Below are positions 16,980 to 23,551 of a stretch of 34,802 nucleotides of DNA, piece after piece. The stretch is from Schaedlerella sp. (GTDB taxonomy: Bacteria; Bacillota; Clostridia; Lachnospirales; Lachnospiraceae), in contig JAHHTO010000005.1 in NCBI GenBank assembly GCA_020024595.1, positions 1 through 34,802 of the forward strand, written 5' to 3'. A program made the translations under genes and the position numbers. Below the pieces are notes generated by a model that had not been told where the DNA came from, made no database searches, and was given only the letters and a program-made list of their open reading frames with translations. The first letter of the stretch is position 1, and each line of letters starts with the position of its first letter.

Positions 16980-17569
16980 AAACAGATTCCTCCCAATTTC
17001 TTCAATTGTTGATACAAATATGCTACAGGAAGCCCCACCACATTATAATAGTCCCCCTCAATCCGGGCAATATATGCGGCAAAGCTTCCCTGAATACCGT
17101 AGCTTCCTGCCTTATCCATCGGCTCCCCAGTTGCAATGTAACGCCTGATTTCCTCATCATCCATCTCTTGAACAACCACTGTCGTTTCTTCCACATGATA
17201 GGTAATCGACTTTCTCTCATTTTCATCAAAATCCACAATCACAACTCCGGTATAAACTTGATGCTCTCTGCCTTGTAAATGACTCAACATCCGAAACGCA
17301 TCTTCTTCATCTGTCGGCTTTCCGAGAATCTCACCGTCCAATGCAACAATCGTATCAGCTCCGATAATCAAATGGCTTTTTTTATTTTCCATCGCACATG
17401 CTGTATTTTCTGCTTTCATGAGTGCCAGCTCTTTTACAATTTCTGCTGGTTTGGTACTTTGGTAATGCTCTTCCCCTCCACCCACACATACTTCAAACTT
17501 TACACCAATCTGTGTGAGTAGTTCCCGACGTCTTGGGGATGCAGAACCCAATATCACCTTTTTCTTCAT
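16976..17569 (-). CDS. maf: Maf-family nucleotide pyrophosphatase
   Basis: A 197-residue enzyme that hydrolyses non-canonical or modified nucleoside triphosphates (dTTP/UTP and modified forms in characterised members) to the monophosphate. It is linked to cell-division control and housecleaning. Signatures are the N-terminal LGSASPRRRELL, GADTIVALDGEILGKP and the later SYGIQG. AGGAGA precedes the ATG. The following small Cys-rich gene overlaps its stop codon. Confidence 0.93.
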   Translation of the reverse strand: MKKKVILGSASPRRRELLTQIGVKFEVCVGGGEEHYQSTKPAEIVKELALMKAENTACAMENKKSHLIIGADTIVALDGEILGKPTDEEDAFRMLSHLQGREHQVYTGVVIVDFDENERKSITYHVEETTVVVQEMDDEEIRRYIATGEPMDKAGSYGIQGSFAAYIARIEGDYYNVVGLPVAYLYQQLKKLGGICF

Positions 17570-17633
17570 AATTTATTCTCCTATTATTACACATACTTTT
17601 TTCCATGAATCCTATTATAAATCAATACGATAT

Positions 17634-17687
17634 AAAAGAAAATATCCTGTAATTGAACAACACACAGGCTTGCCAACTTCAGGATAT
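17634..17687 (-). terminator. probable terminator of the sugar-binding lipoprotein gene
   Basis: On the minus strand ATATCCTG (complement of 17680-17687) pairs with CAGGATAT (complement of 17642-17649), followed by TTTCTTTTATATC. The loop is long (30 bases), so strength is uncertain. Confidence 0.5.
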
Positions 17688-17700
17688 CCGCTTTACAACA

Positions 17701-18873
17701 TTATTGATATATCATTTTCTGAATAGACTCTGAATCTAGATTTTCCTTTGTTACCCAAGTATATCCTGTGCTTACAACTGCTTCATTCCCTACTTCTAAC
17801 ACAGTTCTAGCTGCTGCCGTCACAGATGCGTAACCGATCGCAAATGGATTCTGTACTACAAGACCTTCTATTTCTCCATTCTTTAATGATTGGATCTGCG
17901 CTTTTCCAGAGTCAAATCCCATCACTTTTACCTCAATGCCTTCCTCTGCGTCCCTCAATGCGGACACGCCAAGCTGCGTAGCCACATCGTTCGTACCAAA
18001 GATTCCTTTCACTTCCGGATACTTCTCCAGATAATACAAAATCACTTCCTCATCGCTCATTTCTTCCACTGCTGTTCCCCGCTCTTCATCAGACAACATC
18101 GCGTTTCTTTCTTCTATGATTTCCTTTTTCAATGTGTCCATCTGATCACAGTAGATTGTTTCTGCTATCTGGATATTCGGATAATTTTCTTCTATCTCTG
18201 CCTGAAAACTGGAAGCACGTTCTTTGCCTGTCTCTGATTTGGAATCATGCACAATGAGCAGAATCTCTCCGTCTCTCTCTATCGCATCAGCCAGCTTATA
18301 TGCCCCTGTTCTTGCAGCATCTTGATTATCTGTCTTAACTGTACACTGGATACCCGAATACTTATTACCGGAATCCAGAGCAATCACCGGAATCCCATTT
18401 TCAGTTGCCAGATCAAACTGGACGGTGTAAGCATCTTCATCAATACTCGCAATCCCAACCACATCCGGATAGCGTGCCAGTTCTTCATCCAGAATATTTA
18501 CCTGCTCATCAATATTTTCTTCCTTTATCGGTGCGTTATACAATACCTTAATCTTATCGCTTCCGGTATATCCAAGTTCTTTATTCAAATCATCCGCCGC
18601 TTGTTCGGCTCCCTTTTTCACACTCTTCCAGAAAGCGGATGATTCATCTTTTCCGATAATAGAGATATAAGTTCCCGGCTCAAGATCCAGACCTTGTACT
18701 TCACTGTATACTGTCGGCGAAATCTCATTCAAGTTTGTCTGATATTCCGGTTCTTTTGTGATTTCTCCGGTAAATGTTGGCTTTTTTTCTTCTTTTGCGC
18801 AACCTACAACACCAAGAATCGCCATTGCTGCAATAGTTGGTGCTATCCATCTATTTTTACCAAAAATCTTCAT
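17701..18873 (-). CDS. sugar-binding lipoprotein (periplasmic-binding protein family 4)
   Basis: A 390-residue exported lipoprotein. A basic start and hydrophobic core end in the lipobox LGVVGC with C25 as the lipidated residue, followed by an acidic tether. From about residue 68 it has the LacI/RbsB-like binding-protein fold: ISIIGKDESSAFWKSVKKGAEQAA, VVGIASIDEDAY, ENGIPVIALDSG, GIFGTNDVATQLGVSALRD and VMGFDSGKAQIQSLKNGEI. The ligand is probably a sugar, but this is inferred. No ABC permease or ATPase lies beside it, so it is an orphan: it may feed a distant transporter or act as a chemosensory or signalling partner. GAGGG precedes the ATG. Confidence 0.88.
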   Translation of the reverse strand: MKIFGKNRWIAPTIAAMAILGVVGCAKEEKKPTFTGEITKEPEYQTNLNEISPTVYSEVQGLDLEPGTYISIIGKDESSAFWKSVKKGAEQAADDLNKELGYTGSDKIKVLYNAPIKEENIDEQVNILDEELARYPDVVGIASIDEDAYTVQFDLATENGIPVIALDSGNKYSGIQCTVKTDNQDAARTGAYKLADAIERDGEILLIVHDSKSETGKERASSFQAEIEENYPNIQIAETIYCDQMDTLKKEIIEERNAMLSDEERGTAVEEMSDEEVILYYLEKYPEVKGIFGTNDVATQLGVSALRDAEEGIEVKVMGFDSGKAQIQSLKNGEIEGLVVQNPFAIGYASVTAAARTVLEVGNEAVVSTGYTWVTKENLDSESIQKMIYQ

Positions 18874-19010
18874 TACTTTCCCTCGCTTTAAAATGCAAAT
18901 GTTCTATTTTGTTACATTTGTTCTCTATATTATCACATTTCATCTCATAAAAAAACCATAAAATTCTTAATTTTTTGTGATATGTTGACATATACATATT
19001 TTCACTTCAC

Positions 19011-19039
19011 TTGACAAAGAAAGAAAATCCTTGTATATT
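19011..19039 (+). promoter_or_regulatory. strong promoter of the ferredoxin gene
   Basis: A consensus TTGACA (19011-19016), 17 bases, TATATT (19034-19039), about 100 bases before the ferredoxin ATG. It lies in the 273-base gap between the divergent lipoprotein and ferredoxin genes. Confidence 0.75.
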
Positions 19040-19146
19040 TATCCCGTTTGTATTAAAATTAATATAGTAATTCTGACTGTTACTTTTCACAGACATTCTG
19101 TAATTGTAACTTCTCAATTGCAATATAAAGAAGGAGGATACATACT

Positions 19147-19317
19147 ATGGCACACGTAATTAGTGATGAATGTGTAAGCTGTGGTTCTTGCGAAAGCGAA
19201 TGCCCAGTAGGTGCTATTGCAGAAGGCGATGGCAAATACGAGATTGACGCTGATGCTTGCGTTGATTGTGGCGCATGCGAAGCTGCATGTCCAACAGGTG
19301 CAATCTCTGCTGAGTAA
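19147..19317 (+). CDS. 2[4Fe-4S] clostridial-type ferredoxin
   Basis: A 56-residue low-potential electron carrier. Two CxxCxxCxxxC clusters are complete: C9, C12, C15, C19 and C38, C41, C44, C48, each ending in CP. The protein is acidic, as expected for donors or acceptors of hydrogenase, pyruvate:ferredoxin oxidoreductase and Rnf. AAGGAGG lies ten bases before the ATG. A consensus promoter and a strong terminator make it a single-gene, probably highly expressed unit. Confidence 0.95.
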   Translation: MAHVISDECVSCGSCESECPVGAIAEGDGKYEIDADACVDCGACEAACPTGAISAE

Positions 19318-19357
19318 TCTTTCACGAAATATATCGCAAAGTGATCACAAGCAAAAG

Positions 19358-19387
19358 ATACCGTCCGTAGGGCGGTATTTTTTTTGT
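19358..19387 (+). terminator. ferredoxin gene terminator
   Basis: ATACCGTCC (19358-19366) pairs with GGGCGGTAT (19370-19378) with one G-U, a three-base loop, and is followed by eight or more T residues. Confidence 0.9.
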
Positions 19388-19430
19388 CTAGATTTGACGA
19401 ACGGTTTTGAAAGTATTTCGCTATCCCCTA

Positions 19431-19439
19431 TGTTATAAT
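19431..19439 (+). promoter_or_regulatory. extended -10 promoter of the merR-like gene
   Basis: TGTTATAAT, a perfect extended -10. No good -35 is present, which is normal for this promoter class. The predicted transcript would start around 19446, at the foot of the leader hairpin. Confidence 0.6.
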
Positions 19440-19446
19440 ATCTATA

Positions 19447-19503
19447 AACAACCGGGACAATCCTTGCAGCTGAACACTACAGCTACACATCAATCCCGGT
19501 GTT
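19447..19503 (+). promoter_or_regulatory. nested hairpin leader of the merR-like gene
   Basis: ACCGGGA (19451-19457) pairs with TCCCGGT (19494-19500), extended by AAC/GTT across one bulged A. Inside it TGCAGCTG (19465-19472) pairs with CAGCTACA (19480-19487) with one mismatch around a 7-base loop. The structure starts at the expected 5' end of the mRNA. It has no T-tract and matches no riboswitch I know. Confidence 0.5.
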
Positions 19504-19536
19504 CTATCATCAACATCTTGAGGAGGTATTACATAT

Positions 19537-20262
19537 ATGGGTGAAGTCAGATTCATGATTTCTGAAGCCGCCAAACAGGTTCATGTTGAATCCCATGTAC
19601 TACGTTACTGGGAAGAAGAACTGGACTTGACAATCGGTCGTACAGAAATGGGGCACCGCTATTATACCGAAGATGATATACAACTGTTTCGCTGTATCAA
19701 AAAACTAAAGAATGAAGGAATGCTGCTGAAAGATCTAAAACCGCTGATTCCCAAATTAAAAGAAACTCGGAACAAACTCACTGCTGTTCAGGCAGAATCT
19801 GCCCAGACATCCTCACCGGAGGACAAAACAGTCAAAAATACCCTCACAAAAAATACACTGATCGAAAATAGTCTTGCAGCTTCCCCTTCATCGGAAGCTC
19901 TTAAGTCAGAAACGAAACCGTCAGCAGTCCCTACAGCCACTGACAGTTCCGACTCTACTGCGATTACCGCAACAGAAGCCGAAGTCATTCCGATCACTCA
20001 ACTTGAACAGGTACGTAATTTAATTGGAGATGTTCTCACAGAAGTAGTGACAACAAATAATCATGCTCTGGAAACTTCAATCAGCAGGAAAGTTACTGCC
20101 GATGTGATCCGTGAAATGGATTTCCTTTTCCAGGCCAAAGAACGTCAGGAAGAAGAACATTATCGTAAGCTAGACTGTCTGATCCGCCAGCAACAGGCAA
20201 ATCGCAAAGAACTTGCAGAGAAAGAGACTCCTTTCGAGAAACTAAAAAAAATACTGACATAA
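19537..20262 (+). CDS. MerR-family transcriptional regulator
   Basis: A 241-residue DNA-binding protein. Residues about 6-75 are a MerR winged helix: FMISEAAKQVHVESHVLRYW, then RTEMGHRYYTEDDIQLFRCI and LKNEGMLLKDLKPLI. Residues about 85-150 are a low-complexity S/T/A/E linker. The C-terminal 80 residues look helical or coiled-coil and charged (EMDFLFQAKERQEEEHYRK), so this is likely the oligomerisation part. No metal-binding Cys pattern is present, which speaks against a metal or redox sensor. AGGAGG lies upstream of the ATG. It has its own extended -10 promoter, a structured leader and a terminator. Confidence 0.88.
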   Translation: MGEVRFMISEAAKQVHVESHVLRYWEEELDLTIGRTEMGHRYYTEDDIQLFRCIKKLKNEGMLLKDLKPLIPKLKETRNKLTAVQAESAQTSSPEDKTVKNTLTKNTLIENSLAASPSSEALKSETKPSAVPTATDSSDSTAITATEAEVIPITQLEQVRNLIGDVLTEVVTTNNHALETSISRKVTADVIREMDFLFQAKERQEEEHYRKLDCLIRQQQANRKELAEKETPFEKLKKILT

Positions 20263-20271
20263 TTACCAATA

Positions 20272-20331
20272 AAAAGCAGAAGTTCGTACATTCCGAATTT
20301 ATCTATTGTACCACACCTCTGCTTTTCGTTT
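20272..20331 (+). terminator. terminator between the merR-like and M20 genes, probably bidirectional
   Basis: AAAAGCAGA (20272-20280) pairs with TCTGCTTTT (20318-20326), followed by CGTTTTTC. On the minus strand the same stem is followed by TATTGG. An inner GTACA/TGTAC pairing may stack on it. Confidence 0.75.
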
Positions 20332-20365
20332 TTCTTCTCTGATTTATTTTATGGACTATTATTGT

Positions 20366-21691
20366 TTATTGCAGGCTACTTCCGCCTCCTTGATGTTCTT
20401 TCCATGCGCTTTCTAGAATCTCCGGTTTTTTTAGCAGTTCTGCCGCTCCCAATGCCATACACTCTGCCACATAGAACATTGCTTTTTTCCCGATACTCAT
20501 GCCTACCTGCGCAGTTGCTGCCCAGTGATGAAGTGCTGTTCCCCGGCACATTGCCGCTGCACTAAGCATAATAGTTGGAACGGTATGGCTCAGATCAGAT
20601 ACATCAGTTCCAATTGCAAGACGCACCGGTTCTTTCTCCAATGGCTCCAGACCTTTGAAATAAATTCCCTGATTATCAAGTTTTGCCGTCTCTGTAATTC
20701 TTCTGGCATACTCCAGTTCTTTCTCCGTGTATTCCGGTGTCGGAACCTGCTCCATAGCTTGATAAAAAGTTTCCGCCAACACCCGGTTTACTTTCATTTC
20801 TTTATGCTGAATCACTGTCTCAATTACCACATTAGTCCCAGTCATCAGTGCTGCTCCACGAGCGCAATTATCCACCCGTTCCACAGCGTCCTCTGTACGC
20901 TTCCATTCTGCAGAACGAATATAATAATTCGTAGATGCATAGGCAGGTACGATATTCGCCGGTCCATCCGTATTTGTATAGGTATAGTGTATTCTTACAT
21001 CATCAGCCACATGTTCCCGCAGATAATTTACCCCTACATTCATTAATTCCGCAGCATCCAAAGCACTACGTCCCATTTCCGGATGTTTTGACGCATGTGC
21101 GCTCTTTCCATAGAACTTATAGTTCTTAACTTCCTGCGCCTGCCAGATATCATAGCTTACCCGGTTTCTATCAAAGGGATGCCATGTAATTGCCACGGAC
21201 AAATCATCAAATACACCATCCGCATTCATTTTAATTTTACCAACAACGATCTCTTCTGCCGGACATCCATATACACGAATGGTTCCAGCTACCTGTTCGC
21301 ACTCCATCCAGTTTTTCAATGTACAGGCTGCTCCTGCACAAGCTGTTCCTAGCAGATTATGCCCACATCCATGTCCTGGTCCTCCGGTCGGCTTCTGTTC
21401 ACAACAAAGTTCCTGCCCTAATCCCGGAAGTGCATCGTATTCTGCCAGAAATCCAAGTACAGGTTTACCACTCCCCCACTCTGCTACAAATCCGGTCTCA
21501 AAACCAGAAACTCCCCAAGTCACAGAGAAACCATTCTGTTCAAGAAACTGCGCCAGACATCGTGAAGATTTCCTCTCTTCTAAAGCAACTTCCGGATGAT
21601 TAAATATGTAGTTTTCCGTTTCCTGTATCTTTTCTCGATTTTCTTCTAACCATTGTTGAATTTTCTTATTTCTATGCACTTTATCACTCAT
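20366..21691 (-). CDS. M20-family amidohydrolase
   Basis: A 441-residue zinc peptidase/amidohydrolase of the AbgB/aminoacylase type, which cleaves N-acyl or N-aryl amino acids. Metal-site motifs are GPGHGCGHN (about 104-112), CPAEE, the dimerisation-domain stretch KNYKFYGKSAHASKHPE, and a late H near TDVSDLSHTVPTI. The substrate is not readable from the sequence; p-aminobenzoyl-glutamate and acyl-amino acids are known for relatives. The ATG has only a weak purine-rich site (AGCAGG). The SDR gene lies 140 bases upstream on the same strand. Confidence 0.88.
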   Translation of the reverse strand: MSDKVHRNKKIQQWLEENREKIQETENYIFNHPEVALEERKSSRCLAQFLEQNGFSVTWGVSGFETGFVAEWGSGKPVLGFLAEYDALPGLGQELCCEQKPTGGPGHGCGHNLLGTACAGAACTLKNWMECEQVAGTIRVYGCPAEEIVVGKIKMNADGVFDDLSVAITWHPFDRNRVSYDIWQAQEVKNYKFYGKSAHASKHPEMGRSALDAAELMNVGVNYLREHVADDVRIHYTYTNTDGPANIVPAYASTNYYIRSAEWKRTEDAVERVDNCARGAALMTGTNVVIETVIQHKEMKVNRVLAETFYQAMEQVPTPEYTEKELEYARRITETAKLDNQGIYFKGLEPLEKEPVRLAIGTDVSDLSHTVPTIMLSAAAMCRGTALHHWAATAQVGMSIGKKAMFYVAECMALGAAELLKKPEILESAWKEHQGGGSSLQ

Positions 21692-21765
21692 ACCTGCTCT
21701 TTCTTTTCATTTCGTTTGAAAAATCTACAGCCCAAAACATCCTGCAACCATCACACCGATAGTAT

Positions 21766-21800
21766 TTTTGGCAGGAGCATCTTCCCTGCCCCTGCCAAAA
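21766..21800. repeat. 14-bp perfect-type hairpin between the SDR and M20 genes
   Basis: TTTTGGCAGGAGCA (21766-21779) and TGCCCCTGCCAAAA (21787-21800) form a 14-bp stem with one G-U and a 7-base loop. Neither strand has a T-tract after the stem, so it is not a standard terminator. It could protect an mRNA end or act as a processing site. Confidence 0.55.
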
Positions 21801-21831
21801 TAAGAACCACGCTATTCAAATCTTTCTTATC

Positions 21832-22578
21832 CTATGATCTCATTGCACCGTCTACAGAAAGAATTTCCCCTGTCACATAACTTGCCATATCACTTGCAAG
21901 GAACAGGAATGCATTTGCAATATCCTCCGGCTCACCAATTCTACGAAGCGGAATATTCGCAATCAACGGCTGTATCATCTGATCCGGCAGCGCTGCAACC
22001 ATATCTGTCTTCGTAATTCCCGGTGCCACCGCATTCACACGGATATTACTTGGTCCCAGTTCTCTTGCAAGAGACCATGTCAATCCATTAACTGCATATT
22101 TACTTGCCGGATATCCACATCCACTTGGCTGCCCGGAGATACTGACCATGGAGCTTGTATTCAGGATACATCCGCCTCCCTGCTCTCTCATAATCTTCAC
22201 TGTCGGTTGTACCGCATTGAAAATTGCGGATACATTCAGTTTCATAATCTTGTCAAAGTCTGCCGCATCATAATCCTCAATCTTAGCGCTCTGAGAAATC
22301 CCTGCATTATTTACCAGAATATCAACTCTGCCGAATTTCTCTTTCACCGCTTCAATCGCTTCTGCAACTTCTTTCACATCTGTCAGATTCGGATATGCAC
22401 CATCTACTTCCCAGTCTGCGTTCTCTGCTTTCAGAGAAGCGAGTGCTTGATCCACTGTTTCTTTACGAGAACCAAACAGAACTACTTTTGCACCATTTTC
22501 CAGATACTTCTTTACGACAGCATATCCGATTCCTCTTGTTCCTCCAGTAACAACTGCTACTTTATCTTTCAATAACAT
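21832..22578 (-). CDS. short-chain dehydrogenase/reductase (classical SDR)
   Basis: A 248-residue NAD(P)H-dependent oxidoreductase. It has the cofactor motif TGGTRGIG (11-18), NNAG (90-93), the catalytic S142/S143, and Y156 and K160 in YPASK. The C-terminal FLFLASDMASYVTGEILSVDGA is standard. It could be a FabG-type ketoreductase. The combination GGTRGIG, NGAKVVLFG, GYPASK and VDGAMR also resembles bile-acid dehydrogenases such as BaiA (comparison from memory), so a hydroxysteroid role is possible but unproven. AAGGAGG precedes the ATG. It follows the DUF134-NifX gene by 17 bases, so the two are probably one transcript. Confidence 0.9.
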   Translation of the reverse strand: MLLKDKVAVVTGGTRGIGYAVVKKYLENGAKVVLFGSRKETVDQALASLKAENADWEVDGAYPNLTDVKEVAEAIEAVKEKFGRVDILVNNAGISQSAKIEDYDAADFDKIMKLNVSAIFNAVQPTVKIMREQGGGCILNTSSMVSISGQPSGCGYPASKYAVNGLTWSLARELGPSNIRVNAVAPGITKTDMVAALPDQMIQPLIANIPLRRIGEPEDIANAFLFLASDMASYVTGEILSVDGAMRS

Positions 22579-22595
22579 AAAAACGTCCTCCTTTA

Positions 22596-22973
22596 TTATC
22601 CACAGTGATGTCCGCAGTCACCCTCATGGTTATGATGTTCATGATGATTACACACAATATCAGGATCATAATTCAATGTTCCAGCAATAAAAGACTCTAC
22701 CTGAGCATCTGCATCTCCTTTGGCTCCTGGATAAAACTCAATTCCAGCCTCTGTCAGTGCATTTCTTGCACCTCCACCGATTCCCCCGCAAATTAGTACA
22801 TCGATACCGCCATCGGCCAAAAACGTTGCCAGTGCTCCATGTCCCTGTCCGTTCGTATCAATAATCTCCGTATTCGCAATCTTGCCATCTTCGACCTCAT
22901 ATACCTTAAACTTCTCCGTATGTCCAAAATGCTGAAATACTTGTCCATCTTCATATGTTACTGCAATTTTCAT
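22596..22973 (-). CDS. possible internally initiated NifX-like protein
   Basis: Inside the fusion gene, AAGGAGAG sits nine bases before the ATG at 22973, exactly at the first residue of the NifX-like domain. This would give a separate 125-residue protein with the His-rich tail. Both the fused and free forms could be made from one mRNA. Seen in sequence; whether it is used is inferred. Confidence 0.4.
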   Translation of the reverse strand: MKIAVTYEDGQVFQHFGHTEKFKVYEVEDGKIANTEIIDTNGQGHGALATFLADGGIDVLICGGIGGGARNALTEAGIEFYPGAKGDADAQVESFIAGTLNYDPDIVCNHHEHHNHEGDCGHHCG

Positions 22974-23387
22974 AATTCGTCTCTCCTTATTCATATTTTG
23001 CATTTCGCATACATCTACATCTGTTCCCGGGATAATTTCATATCCGTTTTGCGGCGCACAAAATCCTTTTTGTGCACATCCTTCCCTCTGAAAATCACCT
23101 TCACACAAACGGTAGTCACCGCCTTCAATCTGAAGTTCCATTCCTTCTATAAGGAAACGAGACAGTTTCTTGCGGGCTGTTGCATAAATAGACTGCACAG
23201 TCGCCCTGCTCACCTGCATCTGCATAGCACACTCTTCCTGTGTACATGCCATGTAGTCAATCAAACGAATACATTCATATTCTTCCACTTTCATGACAAT
23301 TCCATGGTTTTTCTCTTTTCCATCGGAATAGAAATACCGATTCTGTGGGAGTTTGCACACCCTTCTCTTCTTCTCAGTTCGTGCCAT
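22596..23387 (-). CDS. DUF134 HTH - NifX-like (dinitrogenase Fe-Mo cofactor) fusion protein
   Basis: A 263-residue two-domain protein. Residues 1-105 are DUF134, a sigma-factor-like HTH (RRVCKLPQNRYF, then EEYECIRLIDYM and CTQEECAMQMQVSRATVQSI). Residues 139-245 are a NifX/NifB C-terminal-type domain (MKIAVTYEDGQVFQHFGHTEKF and ICGGIGGGARNAL), which in relatives binds metal clusters. A Cys-containing stretch lies between, and the tail is His-rich (HHEHHNHEGDCGHHCG), suggesting metal binding. An internal ATG at 22973 has its own strong ribosome site. It is probably a metal-cluster-responsive regulator that controls itself through the operators upstream. It is followed by the SDR gene. Confidence 0.88.
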   Translation of the reverse strand: MARTEKKRRVCKLPQNRYFYSDGKEKNHGIVMKVEEYECIRLIDYMACTQEECAMQMQVSRATVQSIYATARKKLSRFLIEGMELQIEGGDYRLCEGDFQREGCAQKGFCAPQNGYEIIPGTDVDVCEMQNMNKERRIMKIAVTYEDGQVFQHFGHTEKFKVYEVEDGKIANTEIIDTNGQGHGALATFLADGGIDVLICGGIGGGARNALTEAGIEFYPGAKGDADAQVESFIAGTLNYDPDIVCNHHEHHNHEGDCGHHCG

Positions 23388-23403
23388 CCTTCCGCCCTTT
23401 CTT

Positions 23404-23421
23404 AATTGACATATGCTAACT
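23404..23421 (-). promoter_or_regulatory. downstream operator copy of the DUF134 gene
   Basis: AATTGACATATGCTAACT, an imperfect dyad sharing the AATTG-N-CATATG core with the upstream copy. It lies just after the predicted transcription start. Its first 12 bases are the exact inverted repeat of the last 12 bases of the copy at 23443. Confidence 0.5.
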
Positions 23422-23429
23422 ATATTGAT

Positions 23430-23458
23430 ATCTTACCACCTTAATTGTCATATGTCAA
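23430..23458 (-). promoter_or_regulatory. promoter of the DUF134-NifX and SDR operon
   Basis: Consensus TTGACA (complement of 23453-23458), 17 bases, TAAGAT (complement of 23430-23435). The -35 lies within an operator-like palindrome. Confidence 0.7.
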
Positions 23459-23460
23459 TT
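23443..23460 (-). promoter_or_regulatory. upstream operator copy overlapping the -35
   Basis: AATTGTCATATGTCAATT, an 18-base palindrome with two mismatched positions. It covers the -35 hexamer, a typical repressor position. It is 39 bases centre to centre from the second copy. Confidence 0.55.
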
Positions 23461-23469
23461 ATATTTTTA

Positions 23470-23501
23470 AAGACAGGTATAAACACTCTTATACCTGTCT
23501 T
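23470..23501 (-). terminator. hairpin after ptsI, probable terminator
   Basis: AAGACAGGTATAA (23470-23482) and TTATACCTGTCTT (23489-23501) form a perfect 13-bp stem with a 6-base loop. On the minus strand it is followed by TAAAAATATAA, so the T-tract is poor. Position and stem suggest the end of the ptsHI transcript. Confidence 0.6.
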
Positions 23502-23551
23502 CATTCGCCCGTTAATTGCAACTGTCTACTTCTACAGTCCTGTATAGATTC

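Noticed and set aside
19788..19997. 69-codon minus-strand frame inside the MerR gene
   Set aside because: Shadow of the Ser/Thr/Ala-rich linker on the other strand.
22839..23405. 188-codon plus-strand frame opposite the DUF134-NifX gene
   Set aside because: Antisense to a well-supported two-domain gene and lacking any ribosome site.
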